From Streptomyces sp. NBC_01591 (GTDB taxonomy: Bacteria > Actinomycetota > Actinomycetes > Streptomycetales > Streptomycetaceae): a stretch of DNA of 64,000 bases. Below, piece by piece: positions 11,847 through 20,856 of this stretch. The notes beneath the pieces are model-generated. The model was given only the letters and a program-made list of their open reading frames with translations, made no database searches and had not been told where the DNA came from. The position numbers and the translations under genes are program-made. The stretch spans positions 7,440,001 to 7,504,000 of the forward strand of contig NZ_CP109327.1 in assembly GCF_035918155.1 (NCBI RefSeq), written 5' to 3'. The stretch's first letter is position 1. Each line of letters begins with the position of its first letter.

Positions 11847-13376
11847 ATGCCGTCGTACCTCACCCCGGGTGTTTACGTGGAGGAGGTGCAGTCCGGAGCG
11901 CGGCCCATCGAGGGAGTCGGCACCGCGGTCGCAGCCTTCGTCGGTTTCGCGGAGTCCGGCCCCTTCCACCAGCCGACGCTGGTGACGAACTGGGACCAGT
12001 ACGTCCAGACCTTCGGCACCTTCACCGCCGACACGTACCTGACCCCCGCGGTCTACGGCTACTTCGCCAACGGCGGCGGCGCGGCCTACATCGTGCGCAT
12101 CGGCGGCCCCGCGCAGGACCCGGCACAGAAGTCCGCGTCCGGGGCGGCCCCGTCCGCCGCCATCGGAGGGTTCCTGGTCTCCGCGCGGTCCGGTACGAGC
12201 GGAGACCTCTCCGTCGAGGTCACCGACGCCGAGGGCGAGAACCCTCCGGAGGACCGGTTCCGGCTGCTGGTGCGGCAGGCCGGCAAGGTGGTGGAGACCC
12301 ACGACGTCTCCACCCGGAAGAACGTCAAGGGCTACCTCGTCACCCAGGCCCGCCAGTCCAAGCTCATCGAGGTCACCGAGCAGCCCGGCGCGACGCAGAC
12401 CCGCCCCGAGAACCAGAGCCTCTCCCTCGCGCCCACCGCTGCCGCCCCCGGAGCCGGCGTCGCACGGATCGACCCGGCCGAGTACGTCGGCGACGCCGCC
12501 GCCCGCACGGGGTTCGCGGGCCTCGAAGCGATCGACGAGATCACCATGGTCGCCGTTCCGGACCTGATGAGCGCCTACCAGCGCGGGGACATCGACGCCG
12601 AGGGCGTCAAGGCCGTCCAGCTGGCGGTGATTTCGCACTGCGAGCAGATGGGCGACCGGGTCGCCGTCCTGGACACTCCGCCGGGCATGAACGCCCAGCG
12701 CGTCCGTACCTGGCGCAACGACGACGCCGGATACGACTCGCGCTACGCGACCCTGTACTACCCGTGGGTCAAGGTCTTCGACCCGGCGACGGGCCAGAAC
12801 TCCCTGGTGCCGCCGAGCGGTCATGTCGCCGGTGTCTGGGCGCGCAGCGACGGTGAGCGCGGGGTGCACAAGGCCCCCGCCAACGAGGTCATCCGCGGTG
12901 CGCTGGACCTGGAGATCCGCCTCAGCAAGGGCGAGCAGGACCTGCTCAACCCGATCGGTGTCAACTGCGTGCGCGCCTTCCCCGGGCGCGGCATCCGGAT
13001 CTGGGGCGCGCGCACTCTCTCGTCCGACCCGGCCTGGCGCTACCTCAACGTACGCCGCCTCTTCAACTACCTGGAGGAGTCGATCCTCCTGGGCACCCAG
13101 TGGGTGGTGTTCGAGCCGAACGACGACCGCCTGTGGTCGAGTATCCGGCGGAACGTCACCGCCTTCCTCACCGAGGAGTGGCGCCGGGGCGCCCTCTTCG
13201 GCCGCACGGCCGAGGAAGCGTTCTACGTGAAGTGTGACCGCGACAACAATCCGCAGGAGTCGATCGACCTCGGCCAGGTCGTGTGCGAGATCGGCGTGGC
13301 TCCGGTGAAGCCCGCGGAGTTCGTGATCTTCCGCCTCGCGCAGTTCTCCGACAGTACGAGCCTCGTCAACGAGTGA
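11847..13376 (+). CDS. cis2: CIS contractile sheath protein
   Basis: The 509-residue sheath subunit polymerises around the inner tube and contracts to drive it. The N-terminus PSYLTPGVYVEEV is the conserved sheath start that donates a strand to the neighbouring subunit. The segment GTAVAAFVGFAESGPF and the C-terminal VNCVRAFPGRGIRIWGARTLS are the phage tail sheath (subtilisin-like fold) signature. GAAGGAG at 11835-11841 supports the ATG. Only one sheath gene is present, as in Streptomyces CIS, while Afp has three. The tube gene follows 39 bases downstream. Expression should be high, since the particle needs over a hundred copies. Confidence 0.95.
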   Translation: MPSYLTPGVYVEEVQSGARPIEGVGTAVAAFVGFAESGPFHQPTLVTNWDQYVQTFGTFTADTYLTPAVYGYFANGGGAAYIVRIGGPAQDPAQKSASGAAPSAAIGGFLVSARSGTSGDLSVEVTDAEGENPPEDRFRLLVRQAGKVVETHDVSTRKNVKGYLVTQARQSKLIEVTEQPGATQTRPENQSLSLAPTAAAPGAGVARIDPAEYVGDAAARTGFAGLEAIDEITMVAVPDLMSAYQRGDIDAEGVKAVQLAVISHCEQMGDRVAVLDTPPGMNAQRVRTWRNDDAGYDSRYATLYYPWVKVFDPATGQNSLVPPSGHVAGVWARSDGERGVHKAPANEVIRGALDLEIRLSKGEQDLLNPIGVNCVRAFPGRGIRIWGARTLSSDPAWRYLNVRRLFNYLEESILLGTQWVVFEPNDDRLWSSIRRNVTAFLTEEWRRGALFGRTAEEAFYVKCDRDNNPQESIDLGQVVCEIGVAPVKPAEFVIFRLAQFSDSTSLVNE

Positions 13377-13415
13377 CCCGACAGGGTCCCCAAACGGAAC
13401 AGGTGACACAGAGTC

Positions 13416-13856
13416 ATGGCAGAGGGCGACGCTCTTTCCACCCACGTCTTCGGCGTGCAGCTCGGCGGCTATCTCGTCGAGTCGATCCAAGAGATCAGCG
13501 GCCTGACCGTCGAGGAGGAAGTCGTCGAGGTCCGTCAGGTGACGGCCGAGGGCAAGCAGATCATCCGCAAGCAGCCCGGCGCACGTCAGGCGGGCGAGGT
13601 GACGATCACCCGCGGACTCGACAAGAGCAGTGAGTTCACCAAATGGATCAAGGAGACGCTCAACAACGGGGCTGTCGACACCGCGCGCCAGAACCTGACC
13701 ATCGAGATCAAGGACTCGAAGGGTGAGACGGTCCGGCGCATCCAGTTGATGCAGGGCTGGGCCAGCAAGTGGGAGGGCCCCTCGCTGAAGGCCGGCGAAT
13801 CCAGCGCCGCCACCGAGACGGTGACCATCACCTTCGAGGAGATCGTGGTCGAATGA
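13416..13856 (+). CDS. cis1a: CIS inner tube protein, T4 gp19-like (first copy)
   Basis: The 146-residue tube subunit stacks into the inner tube that the sheath propels. It has the gp19/Hcp-like tube pattern: an early strand HVFGVQLGG, ESIQEISGLTVE, then GEVTITRG and a central helix SEFTKWIKETLN, with IQLMQGWASKWEGPSL near the end. Length matches the family (140-150). It directly follows the sheath gene, and its stop overlaps the next gene (ATGA at 13853-13856). A second tube-like gene lies at 17507-17932. This one, beside the sheath, is most likely the main tube subunit. Confidence 0.93.
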   Translation: MAEGDALSTHVFGVQLGGYLVESIQEISGLTVEEEVVEVRQVTAEGKQIIRKQPGARQAGEVTITRGLDKSSEFTKWIKETLNNGAVDTARQNLTIEIKDSKGETVRRIQLMQGWASKWEGPSLKAGESSAATETVTITFEEIVVE

Positions 13857-14353
13857 GGCGCAGGACCGTTACGTCGGGCGGGCTCGACGAAGTCCTCGAC
13901 AGCCTCGCGTCCAACCCGCCCGCCGCACGCGAGGAGGCTCCCGCGCCGGCTCCGGCGCGGGACCGGGACCATGACCAGCAGGATCTGCGTACGGAGTTCG
14001 ACTTCGAGCTCCCGCGCGGTTACGTCGACGACGAGGGCCAGGTCCACCGGCGCGGCTCGATGCGGCTCGCGACTGCCCGGGACGAGCTGCGCCCGCAGAT
14101 CGACCTGCGGGTGAAGGAGAACCCGGCGTACCTGTCCGTGGTGCTGCTGAGCCAGGTGATCACCCAGCTCGGCACCATCACCGATGTGCATGCCGGGGTC
14201 GTCGAGCGGATGTACGCCACGGACGTGGCGTTCCTCCAGGACTTCTACCGCCGGATCAACAGCGAGGGCCACACGCACGCCGCGGTGACCTGCCCGCTGT
14301 GCCACGGATCGTTCGAGGTGGACCTCTCGGGTGGGCGCCTGGGGGAATCGTGA
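13853..14353 (+). CDS. CIS baseplate hub assembly chaperone-like protein
   Basis: 166 residues starting at the ATG that overlaps the tube stop. The first 60 residues are Pro/Ala- and acid-rich. The conserved part begins with FDFELPRGYVDDEG and contains AYLSVVLLSQVITQLGTI and a helix FLQDFYRRIN. A CPLCHGSF knuckle near the C-terminus could bind one metal ion with other ligands. The order and length agree with the small protein found between tube and DUF6760 in eCIS loci, annotated there as T4-type hub assembly chaperone or tail assembly protein. I rely on order and pattern, not on a search. Confidence 0.65.
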   Translation: MRRRTVTSGGLDEVLDSLASNPPAAREEAPAPAPARDRDHDQQDLRTEFDFELPRGYVDDEGQVHRRGSMRLATARDELRPQIDLRVKENPAYLSVVLLSQVITQLGTITDVHAGVVERMYATDVAFLQDFYRRINSEGHTHAAVTCPLCHGSFEVDLSGGRLGES

Positions 14354-14508
14354 CGTACGCGCTTCCCCGACTGCGGGAGGAGATCGCGTACGTCGCCTAC
14401 CACTTCCATTGGCAGCGAGAGGACATTCTCGACCTCACCCATGGCGAGCGTCAGGAGTGGGTGCGGGAGATAGCGCGGATCAACACCCGCGTCAACGAAG
14501 GCGGGTGA
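14350..14508 (+). CDS. DUF6760-type small CIS protein
   Basis: A 52-residue protein read from the GTG at 14350, which overlaps the previous stop (GTGA). It is rich in Tyr, His and Trp: LPRLREEIAYVAYHFHWQRE, then a DLTHGERQEW helix. Such a short protein with a Y-HFHW-x-x-D/E-I-L core, encoded just after the tube and hub-chaperone genes, matches DUF6760 of eCIS clusters. An upstream in-frame ATG at 14299 would add 17 poorly conserved residues and deepen the overlap, so GTG is preferred. The function is unknown. Tail chaperone genes often occupy this slot in phages. Confidence 0.7.
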   Translation: MTYALPRLREEIAYVAYHFHWQREDILDLTHGERQEWVREIARINTRVNEGG

Positions 14509-14512
14509 TCGT

Positions 14513-17434
14513 GTGGGTTTCGGAAACTGGTTCCGCCGAGGGGACCGGCAGCAGCCCGGAACGCCTTCCGGGGGCGGGGCCGGAGCCGGCACCGGGCGCA
14601 GTCCGGAACAGGAGGCCGACCGGAGCGACAGCGCGGCCGATCAGCGGGACGGCCGCGACGGCGGTTGGGACGGCGGCTGGCGGCAGGTCGCGCCGCCGAC
14701 GGTGACCGTCGCCCGGTCCTCGATCGGGGTGAGCGACGGACTGCGGTTCAGGTCCGGCCTCGCCTCGTGGCAGAACCTTGCGTTCGCGGGCGAACTCGGC
14801 CATGCCGTACTGCCGTCCGCGCCGGTGGGCCTCATCCACGGCGTCGCCCGTCCGGGCGGCGCGCGATCCGCGGCTCCCGGTGGACCACTGCTGCTGCGTG
14901 CCGCCCGGAGCGGTACGGACGGGGAAGCGGAACCTGCGGCGGGCCCGGCACCTGCCACGGCGGGCAATGCGACCGGCAGTGCCAGGGCCGGCGGGAAGCC
15001 GGCCCCTGCGACCGTCCAGCGGTCGAGCCGTACGACGTCACCTCGCTCCTCGTCCCCACGCTCCTCCGGGAGCGGGGCACCGGGGCGGCAGACCGGCGGG
15101 GGCAGCGCAACCGCTCCGGACACCACGGCGGGGGCGGCCCCGGCGAAGAGCACTGCGCCGACCACAGCTTCGGGACCGGCCGCCGCGTCGGCGTCGCAGC
15201 ATTCCGCGAACACCGCACCGGCACCGGTTTCGCTCCAGCGGGCCCGGCCCGCCGCCGTACGTCCGCGGCGGACCGCCCCGCCCCTGATCGTGGCCCGCCG
15301 TCCGGCGATGGCGCTGCGGCACATCGCCGGGATCCCGCCGGCCACGTCCTCCGCACCGGCCACTCCGGTCACCACCACCGCTGCCACCACCGTCTTGCAG
15401 CAGGGCGCGGCGCCGCAAACTGTGCCCGCCCCGCCGGGCGCCGCAACGACACCGGACAGCACCACCGACCGTCCCGCCGCCGCGACGGTGCGCCCCGCCC
15501 TGGGCAAGCCCCTGCGGGAACTGCCCACCGGGGCCGTGCCCTCCGGCCCGGCAGCGCGGAGCGGGGTCGTACCGTCCGCCCCGGCAGAGCAACAGACAGC
15601 GGGCATGCCCGTGCTTCAACGCCAGGCATCGGACGCGGCACCCCCTGCGGTGACCACGCCTTCGCCGGAGGCGACGAAACCGTCGGTGCGTCAGCCGCCG
15701 TTCACGGAGGCTCGGTTCCGGGAAGCCGGTTCCCCGGAGGGGCGGTCCCCGCAGCCGTCGCAGCCCGACGGGACCGGCTCGCAGGCACGTGCCCGTGGCG
15801 GGATCGGTGCCCCCCTCACCTCGCTTCCGTCGACAGCCAGGCTCCGGAACGACGCACCGCTGCTCGGTGACCGCGGTCGGGCACAGCCGGGAAACACGGG
15901 AGCTCGGCCGGCCACGGCATCGGCGGGAGAGCCCGGGGCGTCCCTGCCCTCCGTACCGGCCGCGCCGACGTCGAAGCCCCTGAACGCGCCCTCCGAGTTG
16001 CCGGTGCGCTCGTCCCCCGCACCTGCTCGGCCCGATGCGTCCGCACCGGAACCAGCGGCTGTCCAGCGCCCGGCGGACACCACGCGTACGAGCACACCCA
16101 CCACGCCTTCCCCTTCCCCTTCTGCTCCCACTGCGCCGGTACGTGTCCGGAGGATCACCCCGGAGCGGGAGAAGGGACGGGCATCAGCGCCTGCCGTCGA
16201 CGCCGGGGGGCCGATGCCCGCCGTCCAGCGGTCGCGCGCCCTGCTCGCGGGCCGAGATCTGCACGTGAACACCGGTGCCGGCGAAGGCTTTTCGGCGCCG
16301 ACGGTGGGCAGCACGGCTCGGCCGGTCGTGGCAGCCACCTGGCGTCGTGATGTACAGCAGCCTGGGTCTGAAGCCCCGTCACCGGAGCGCGGGAGCACGC
16401 GGACCGGGGAGCACCGGACGCCGACGGATGTCGCGCCCCGGCGGGCAACTCCCCAGCCGCGCACTCGTCCCGCCGAACCCGCTTCCCCGCACCGGCCCCG
16501 TGCGACCGGCCCGGGGCCGGTGCGCAAGAGGACGGAGTCCAGTGGGCCGGCATCCAGTGGGACGGCGCCCGAGGGGCCTGCGCCCGGCGGCACCGTCCGA
16601 CGCCCCGTGCCCGGGAGCCCGCCGCCGGGCACCGTCCGGAGCGGGACGCCCTCGGGCCGGACGCCCGTCGGCGATCCCGGTCGCGTTGCGAGAGCCGGAG
16701 CTGGGGCGGGAGCCGGGGGCGATCGGGCGGGTCGCGGGCCGGCGGTCGGCGGCTCTCTCGTGCGGCTCGTGCAGCGTTCGCTGCGCGGCGGTGCGACAAC
16801 ATCGCCGTCCCGGCCCGACGCGCACCCGCCGGAGCAGGGCCCCGTGGCGCCACGCCCCGACCGCCGTCCCGGACCGCCCTCCCCGGCACCACGAACCACA
16901 CCTTCTGTCCCGTCCGTGCCGTCGGCCGCTCACCCGGTCCCGGTCGTGCGCCCGCATCCGCCCGCATCCGACCTGTCGGGAGCGGCCGCCGTGCCCGTAC
17001 AGCGGACGGCGTTGCCGGTGGTGCCCGAATCCGCCGCCCCAGCGACCACCGGACCGACGGCCGGACTTGGCGCTCCTCCCGCCGGACCACCGAGTCTTGC
17101 GGTACGGGTTCCGCAACGCGCACCCGCTCCGGCCGCCGGAGCCGGCGTCTCCGCGGCCACGGCCGAGGTACTTCAGCGCGCGGCGGCCGACGCCGGAATC
17201 ACCGGTGTCCCGGTGCGGGCGGCCCCGGTGAAGCCCGCCGCGCCATCGGGAAGGACCGGATCGACCGGACCCGCCGCCTCGGACACCGCGGACCCTCCGG
17301 CCGCGAACCGGGTCACCGGGGCGGACATCGAGGAGCTGGCCCGTCGGCTGCTCGACCCGGTGAGCCGGCTGATCCGCGCGGACATGCGCAGAGGGCGGGA
17401 GCGTACCGGACGGTTGTACGACGGCCGCCGCTGA
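14513..17434 (+). CDS. 973-residue Pro/Ala/Thr-rich disordered CIS protein with repeated QR motifs
   Basis: No enzymatic domain is recognised. The start is GTG at 14513, 5 bases after DUF6760 (MGFGNWFRRGDR). The body is low-complexity Pro/Ala/Thr/Ser/Arg sequence with no long coiled coil. Short hydrophobic-Gln-Arg motifs (VQR or LQR) recur near residues 168, 241, 368, 517, 571, 753, 829 and 887, with PQR near 867. Two islands look ordered: residues about 75-115 (SGLASWQNLAFAGELGHAV) and a basic C-terminal helix (IEELARRLLDPVSRLIRADM). It lies where a tape measure or cargo gene could sit. A tape measure, a tube-lumen filler or an effector-loading scaffold are all possible. None is proven. Confidence 0.75.
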   Translation: MGFGNWFRRGDRQQPGTPSGGGAGAGTGRSPEQEADRSDSAADQRDGRDGGWDGGWRQVAPPTVTVARSSIGVSDGLRFRSGLASWQNLAFAGELGHAVLPSAPVGLIHGVARPGGARSAAPGGPLLLRAARSGTDGEAEPAAGPAPATAGNATGSARAGGKPAPATVQRSSRTTSPRSSSPRSSGSGAPGRQTGGGSATAPDTTAGAAPAKSTAPTTASGPAAASASQHSANTAPAPVSLQRARPAAVRPRRTAPPLIVARRPAMALRHIAGIPPATSSAPATPVTTTAATTVLQQGAAPQTVPAPPGAATTPDSTTDRPAAATVRPALGKPLRELPTGAVPSGPAARSGVVPSAPAEQQTAGMPVLQRQASDAAPPAVTTPSPEATKPSVRQPPFTEARFREAGSPEGRSPQPSQPDGTGSQARARGGIGAPLTSLPSTARLRNDAPLLGDRGRAQPGNTGARPATASAGEPGASLPSVPAAPTSKPLNAPSELPVRSSPAPARPDASAPEPAAVQRPADTTRTSTPTTPSPSPSAPTAPVRVRRITPEREKGRASAPAVDAGGPMPAVQRSRALLAGRDLHVNTGAGEGFSAPTVGSTARPVVAATWRRDVQQPGSEAPSPERGSTRTGEHRTPTDVAPRRATPQPRTRPAEPASPHRPRATGPGPVRKRTESSGPASSGTAPEGPAPGGTVRRPVPGSPPPGTVRSGTPSGRTPVGDPGRVARAGAGAGAGGDRAGRGPAVGGSLVRLVQRSLRGGATTSPSRPDAHPPEQGPVAPRPDRRPGPPSPAPRTTPSVPSVPSAAHPVPVVRPHPPASDLSGAAAVPVQRTALPVVPESAAPATTGPTAGLGAPPAGPPSLAVRVPQRAPAPAAGAGVSAATAEVLQRAAADAGITGVPVRAAPVKPAAPSGRTGSTGPAASDTADPPAANRVTGADIEELARRLLDPVSRLIRADMRRGRERTGRLYDGRR

Positions 17435-17506
17435 CAACGGCCTGAATGGCCAGAACGGCCGGACACAGCACGGTACTTGGGAAACAGCAGAGAAGAAGAG
17501 AAGCAC

Positions 17507-17932
17507 ATGACGGACAACATCTTCGCGACGAGTGTGTTCTTCAAGCTCGTCATCGGAGGCAGCGACCTGGGGGCCTTCCACACCTGCTCGGGTCTGGGCG
17601 CCGAGGTGGAGATGGAGCAGTACGCCGAGGGCGGCAACAACGGTTTCACCTGGCAGCTGCCGGGGCGGATCACCTGGACCAACATCACACTGACCCGCCC
17701 CGTCACCGCCGACACCCTGAAGATCGCACGGTGGCTGAACGAGACGATCCAGCGGGTCGAGCCCAAGGACGGCGAGATCGTCGCGCTCCGTCCGGACCTC
17801 GGCCGCATCATCAGCTGGCAGGTGCACGGCATCGTGCCGGTCCGCTGGCAGGGACCGTCCTTCGACCCCGCCAACTCCCAGGCGGCGATCGAGACGCTGG
17901 AGATTGCGCACGAGGGCCTGGAGCCGTCCTGA
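17507..17932 (+). CDS. cis1b: CIS tube-like protein, second copy (Afp5-like)
   Basis: 141 residues from the ATG at 17507, preceded by a purine-rich AGAAGAGAAG. An in-frame start 30 bases upstream is less likely. The family pattern is clear: FKLVIGGSDLGAFHTCSGLGAE, GRITWTNITLTRPV, a helix ARWLNETIQRV and a final RWQGPSFDP. In Afp-type particles a variant tube protein forms the first ring between the spike and the main tube. The position just before the LysM protein and spike genes fits this adaptor role. Confidence 0.88.
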   Translation: MTDNIFATSVFFKLVIGGSDLGAFHTCSGLGAEVEMEQYAEGGNNGFTWQLPGRITWTNITLTRPVTADTLKIARWLNETIQRVEPKDGEIVALRPDLGRIISWQVHGIVPVRWQGPSFDPANSQAAIETLEIAHEGLEPS

Positions 17933-17992
17933 TGGACCGTCACATTCCTTAGCAGGTACAGGTAGCAGAGAAGATCGGGAAGGAGGAGCGCA

Positions 17993-18715
17993 ATGTCACC
18001 CGCTGTCCGTACGAGCCGTGCTCGCGCCCAGCTGACCATCATGGAACCGCCGTCGACCGTCGGTGCCAAACCGGGCGGGAACCTCGCCCGGCTCACGTTG
18101 CAGTTCAACCCCGCGAAGCTGTCGCTGAGCAAGAGCACCGAGTGGCGGCGTACGCCGTCCCGGATGGCCGGGCAGTCCGCGCTGCCCGAATTCGTGGGCA
18201 GCGGGCCCCGGTCGTTGTCCCTGGAGGTCTTCCTGGACTCCACCGCCACCCATGACAACTCGGTGGAGAAGGCGGTGGAACAGCTCATGCTGGCCTGTGT
18301 GCCCACCCCGAGCAGCCTGGCCCGTAAGACACCCGCCAGCCCCTGGGTCCGCTTCGACTGGGGCACGTCGAGGACGACCTCGTTCGACGGCGTGATGTCC
18401 AACCTCTCCGTCTCGTACACCCTGTTCGATGTCGATGGGAAGCCGTTGCGCGCCACCTGCTCGCTGTCGATCGAGGAGGCGAGCGTGGATCCGGCCGGCC
18501 AGAACCCCACCTCGGGCTCGCGGGAGGCACGTCGCACGCACCGGGTGGTCGCCGGAGACAGCCTGCCGCTCCTCGCCTGGCGGGAGTACGGCGATGCCAC
18601 CGCGTGGCGCACGATCGCGGAGGCCAACGACGTGGACGACCCGATGCAGTTGATCCCCGGCAGGGAGCTCGTCGTGCCCGGACTGGAAGATCACGCTCCG
18701 GAGGGCCACCGATGA
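17993..18715 (+). CDS. cis7: CIS LysM-containing baseplate protein (Afp7-like)
   Basis: 240 residues. The N-terminal 170 residues match the gp53-like baseplate protein (LQFNPAKLSLSKSTEWRR, SLSLEVFLDST). A LysM domain occupies about 180-230 (THRVVAGDSLPLLAWREYG, IAEANDVDDPMQLIPGREL). In contractile systems the LysM part packs against the spike-tube junction and does not mean peptidoglycan binding. A strong GGAAGGAGGAG precedes the ATG. Its stop overlaps the spike start by 4 bases. Confidence 0.92.
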   Translation: MSPAVRTSRARAQLTIMEPPSTVGAKPGGNLARLTLQFNPAKLSLSKSTEWRRTPSRMAGQSALPEFVGSGPRSLSLEVFLDSTATHDNSVEKAVEQLMLACVPTPSSLARKTPASPWVRFDWGTSRTTSFDGVMSNLSVSYTLFDVDGKPLRATCSLSIEEASVDPAGQNPTSGSREARRTHRVVAGDSLPLLAWREYGDATAWRTIAEANDVDDPMQLIPGRELVVPGLEDHAPEGHR

Positions 18716-20478
18716 CCGCCCCCGGCCGCTCCTTCGCCGCGGATCCGATCGTCGAGGCCCCCGGTGAGCTGCCACCGGCCTGGGTGGCCCAGCTCGTGAG
18801 CTGCGTGGTGGACGAGAACGTCGGCCTGCCGGACACCGCCGTACTGACGTACCGGGACCCCGATCACAAGCTGCTCACCGCCACCGGACTCACCATCGGC
18901 ACCCCGCTGAAGATCTCCGTGGTCACCGTGCAGGAGCGGGTGCGCGAGCGGCTTTTCACCGGTGAGGTGACAGCGGTCGAGCTGGACAGCGACACCACCG
19001 GTTCGTTCACCGTGGTGCGCGCCTTCTCCAAGGCCCACCGGCTCCAGCGCGGACGGAAGGTGGTGGCGTTCCGCAACATGAAGACCGCGGACATCGTCCG
19101 CAAGGTCGCCGCGGGCGCCGGACTGTCGTGCGGGAAGATCGAGGCCGCGCCGATCACGTACAAGCAGCTGACCCAGCCCAATGTCTCGGACTGGGAGTTC
19201 CTTCAGTACCTCGCGGGGGAGAGCGGTGCGCACGTACGGGTGGACGACAAGGGCCTGTTGCAGTTCGTGAAGCCGAAGCCCGCCGCCTCCGCCCCCTCGC
19301 CCGCCACCTCCGCCACCCGCCACCCGATGGTCCTGGAGTACGGGCGCAACCTGCTGGCCCTGCGGGCCGTGCTGACCGGTGCGGACGGGGCGGACAGCGT
19401 GGAGGTGCGCGGCTGGAACGTCGACACCAAGACCCGGCTGGTGGCCCGCGAGCAGTCCATCCGCAGCGACACGGTGACCCCCGGGATGAGCCCGTCGCTG
19501 GCGGCCGGGGCGTTCGGCCCGAAGGCCCGGATAACGGTCACCGACACCCCGTACCGGACCCAGGCCGAGGCCAGGGCCGTGGCCGGTTCGGTGGCCGCCT
19601 CGGTGAGTTCCGGATTCGGCGAGATCGAGGCGGTCGCCGAGGGCAATCCCCGGCTGCGGGCGGGCGAGCCGGTGGCCCTCGGCAACGTCGGGCCCGCGTT
19701 CGCCGGGCGTTACACGGCGACCGCCGCGCACCACGTACTCGAACCGAACGGCGGCTACCGCACGACCGTGATGGTGAGCGCGGCCCCCGACCGCTCGCTG
19801 GCGGGACTGACCAGCGGCTCCAACGCGCCCTCGCGCGGCCCGCGCATGCCGGGTCTCGCGATCGGTGTGGTCACCGACATCCGCGAGGGCAAGACCGAAC
19901 GGGGCTGGGTCCGGCTGAAGTTCCCCTGGCTCGACGACACCTATGTGACCGACTGGGTCCGTACGGTGCAGTGGGGCGGCCAGGGCGGCGGTGGGGTGTT
20001 CAGCCCCGAGGTCAACGACGAGGTGCTGGTCGGGTTCGAACAGGGGCTGCTGGACAGCCCGTATGTGCTCGGCGGTCTCTACAACGGGGTCGACAAGCCG
20101 TCGCCGCACGACGTCCCGCTGGTCGATCCGACCAGCGGAAAGGTCAACCGCCGTTCCCTGGTGTCCCGTTCGGGCAACCGGCTGGAGCTCCTGGACGCTC
20201 CGCGCGGACCCTCCGGCGTACGGATCGCCACCGGCGACAAGCGGCTCGACGTCAGGCTGGACGAACGGCGGGGCGAGATCGCGCTGACGGTGTACGCCCG
20301 CGGCGGCACCCGGGCACTGAGCTCCGTGACGCTCTCCGCGTCGGGCATCACCCTCGACGCGGGTACGGGCGACGTGAACATCAAGGGCAGCTCGGTGACC
20401 GTCAACGGCAAGACAGGGGTCACGATCGACGGCGGACTGCTCGCCGTGCTCAAGGCCAAGCTCATCAGGATCAACTGA
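18712..20478 (+). CDS. cis8: CIS central spike, VgrG/gpV-like (Afp8-like)
   Basis: 588 residues from the ATG at 18712 that overlaps the LysM stop. Residues about 1-330 are the gp27-like hub (RKVVAFRNMKTADIVRKVA, QLTQPNVSDWEFLQYLAG). An OB-fold gp5 domain follows (GLAIGVVTDIREG, GWVRLKFPWLDD, VNDEVLVGFEQG). The last 100 residues are beta-helix-like strands ending in GSSVTVNGKTGVTIDGG. The protein forms the trimeric spike at the tip of the tube. No C-terminal effector extension is seen; the length is that of a plain spike. A PAAR gene follows. Confidence 0.93.
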   Translation: MTAPGRSFAADPIVEAPGELPPAWVAQLVSCVVDENVGLPDTAVLTYRDPDHKLLTATGLTIGTPLKISVVTVQERVRERLFTGEVTAVELDSDTTGSFTVVRAFSKAHRLQRGRKVVAFRNMKTADIVRKVAAGAGLSCGKIEAAPITYKQLTQPNVSDWEFLQYLAGESGAHVRVDDKGLLQFVKPKPAASAPSPATSATRHPMVLEYGRNLLALRAVLTGADGADSVEVRGWNVDTKTRLVAREQSIRSDTVTPGMSPSLAAGAFGPKARITVTDTPYRTQAEARAVAGSVAASVSSGFGEIEAVAEGNPRLRAGEPVALGNVGPAFAGRYTATAAHHVLEPNGGYRTTVMVSAAPDRSLAGLTSGSNAPSRGPRMPGLAIGVVTDIREGKTERGWVRLKFPWLDDTYVTDWVRTVQWGGQGGGGVFSPEVNDEVLVGFEQGLLDSPYVLGGLYNGVDKPSPHDVPLVDPTSGKVNRRSLVSRSGNRLELLDAPRGPSGVRIATGDKRLDVRLDERRGEIALTVYARGGTRALSSVTLSASGITLDAGTGDVNIKGSSVTVNGKTGVTIDGGLLAVLKAKLIRIN

Positions 20479-20538
20479 CGCCCCCGCCACCCGACCGATG
20501 CCCCAGAAGTCCCTTTCCCAGCAAGGAGAACCCCGACC

Positions 20539-20856
20539 ATGCCCCCCGCAGCCCGCACGGGCGACAGCACCGCCCACGGCGGCCTCATCGGCACCCCGCC
20601 CCCGGGTGCGGTGGCCGTCGCCACCGTGCTGATCGGCGGCCGGCCCGCGGCCGTCACCGGGAGCCTGCACGTGTGCGTCGTCCCTCCGCACGCCGCGCTC
20701 GGGCCGGGGAACGTGATCATGCCCAATCCGGCCGGCGCGGTCACCGGTCAGGTCCTGATCGGCGGGCTGCCCGCCGCCCGGATGCGGGACAACACCACCT
20801 GCGGCGCGCCCATCATCAGTGGTGCGCTGAACGTACTGATCGGGGGCCCGATGTGA
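20539..20856 (+). CDS. cis10: CIS PAAR-type spike tip (Afp10-like)
   Basis: 105 residues with the PAAR pattern. It starts PPAARTGDSTAHGG and shows repeated VLIGGRPAAV and VLIGGLPAARMRDNT turns, with His (STAHGG, LHVCVV) and Cys residues that can hold one metal ion at the apex. PAAR proteins sharpen the spike trimer. There is no extension, so the tip carries no fused toxin. The next gene starts inside its stop (GTGA). Confidence 0.9.
   Translation: MPPAARTGDSTAHGGLIGTPPPGAVAVATVLIGGRPAAVTGSLHVCVVPPHAALGPGNVIMPNPAGAVTGQVLIGGLPAARMRDNTTCGAPIISGALNVLIGGPM

Noticed and set aside
11781..13490. 569-codon minus-strand frame opposite the sheath gene
   Set aside because: Antisense to an unmistakable tail sheath protein.
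16379..17911. 510-codon minus-strand frame across the 973-residue gene and the second tube gene
   Set aside because: It is antisense to two co-directional CIS genes and consists of low-complexity Arg/Gly codons.
18691..20691. 666-codon minus-strand frame opposite the spike gene
   Set aside because: Antisense shadow of the VgrG-like gene. No motif and no start site.
20539..20856. PAAR protein as a toxin-carrying tip
   Set aside because: It is only 105 residues, all accounted for by the PAAR fold, so there is no effector extension.
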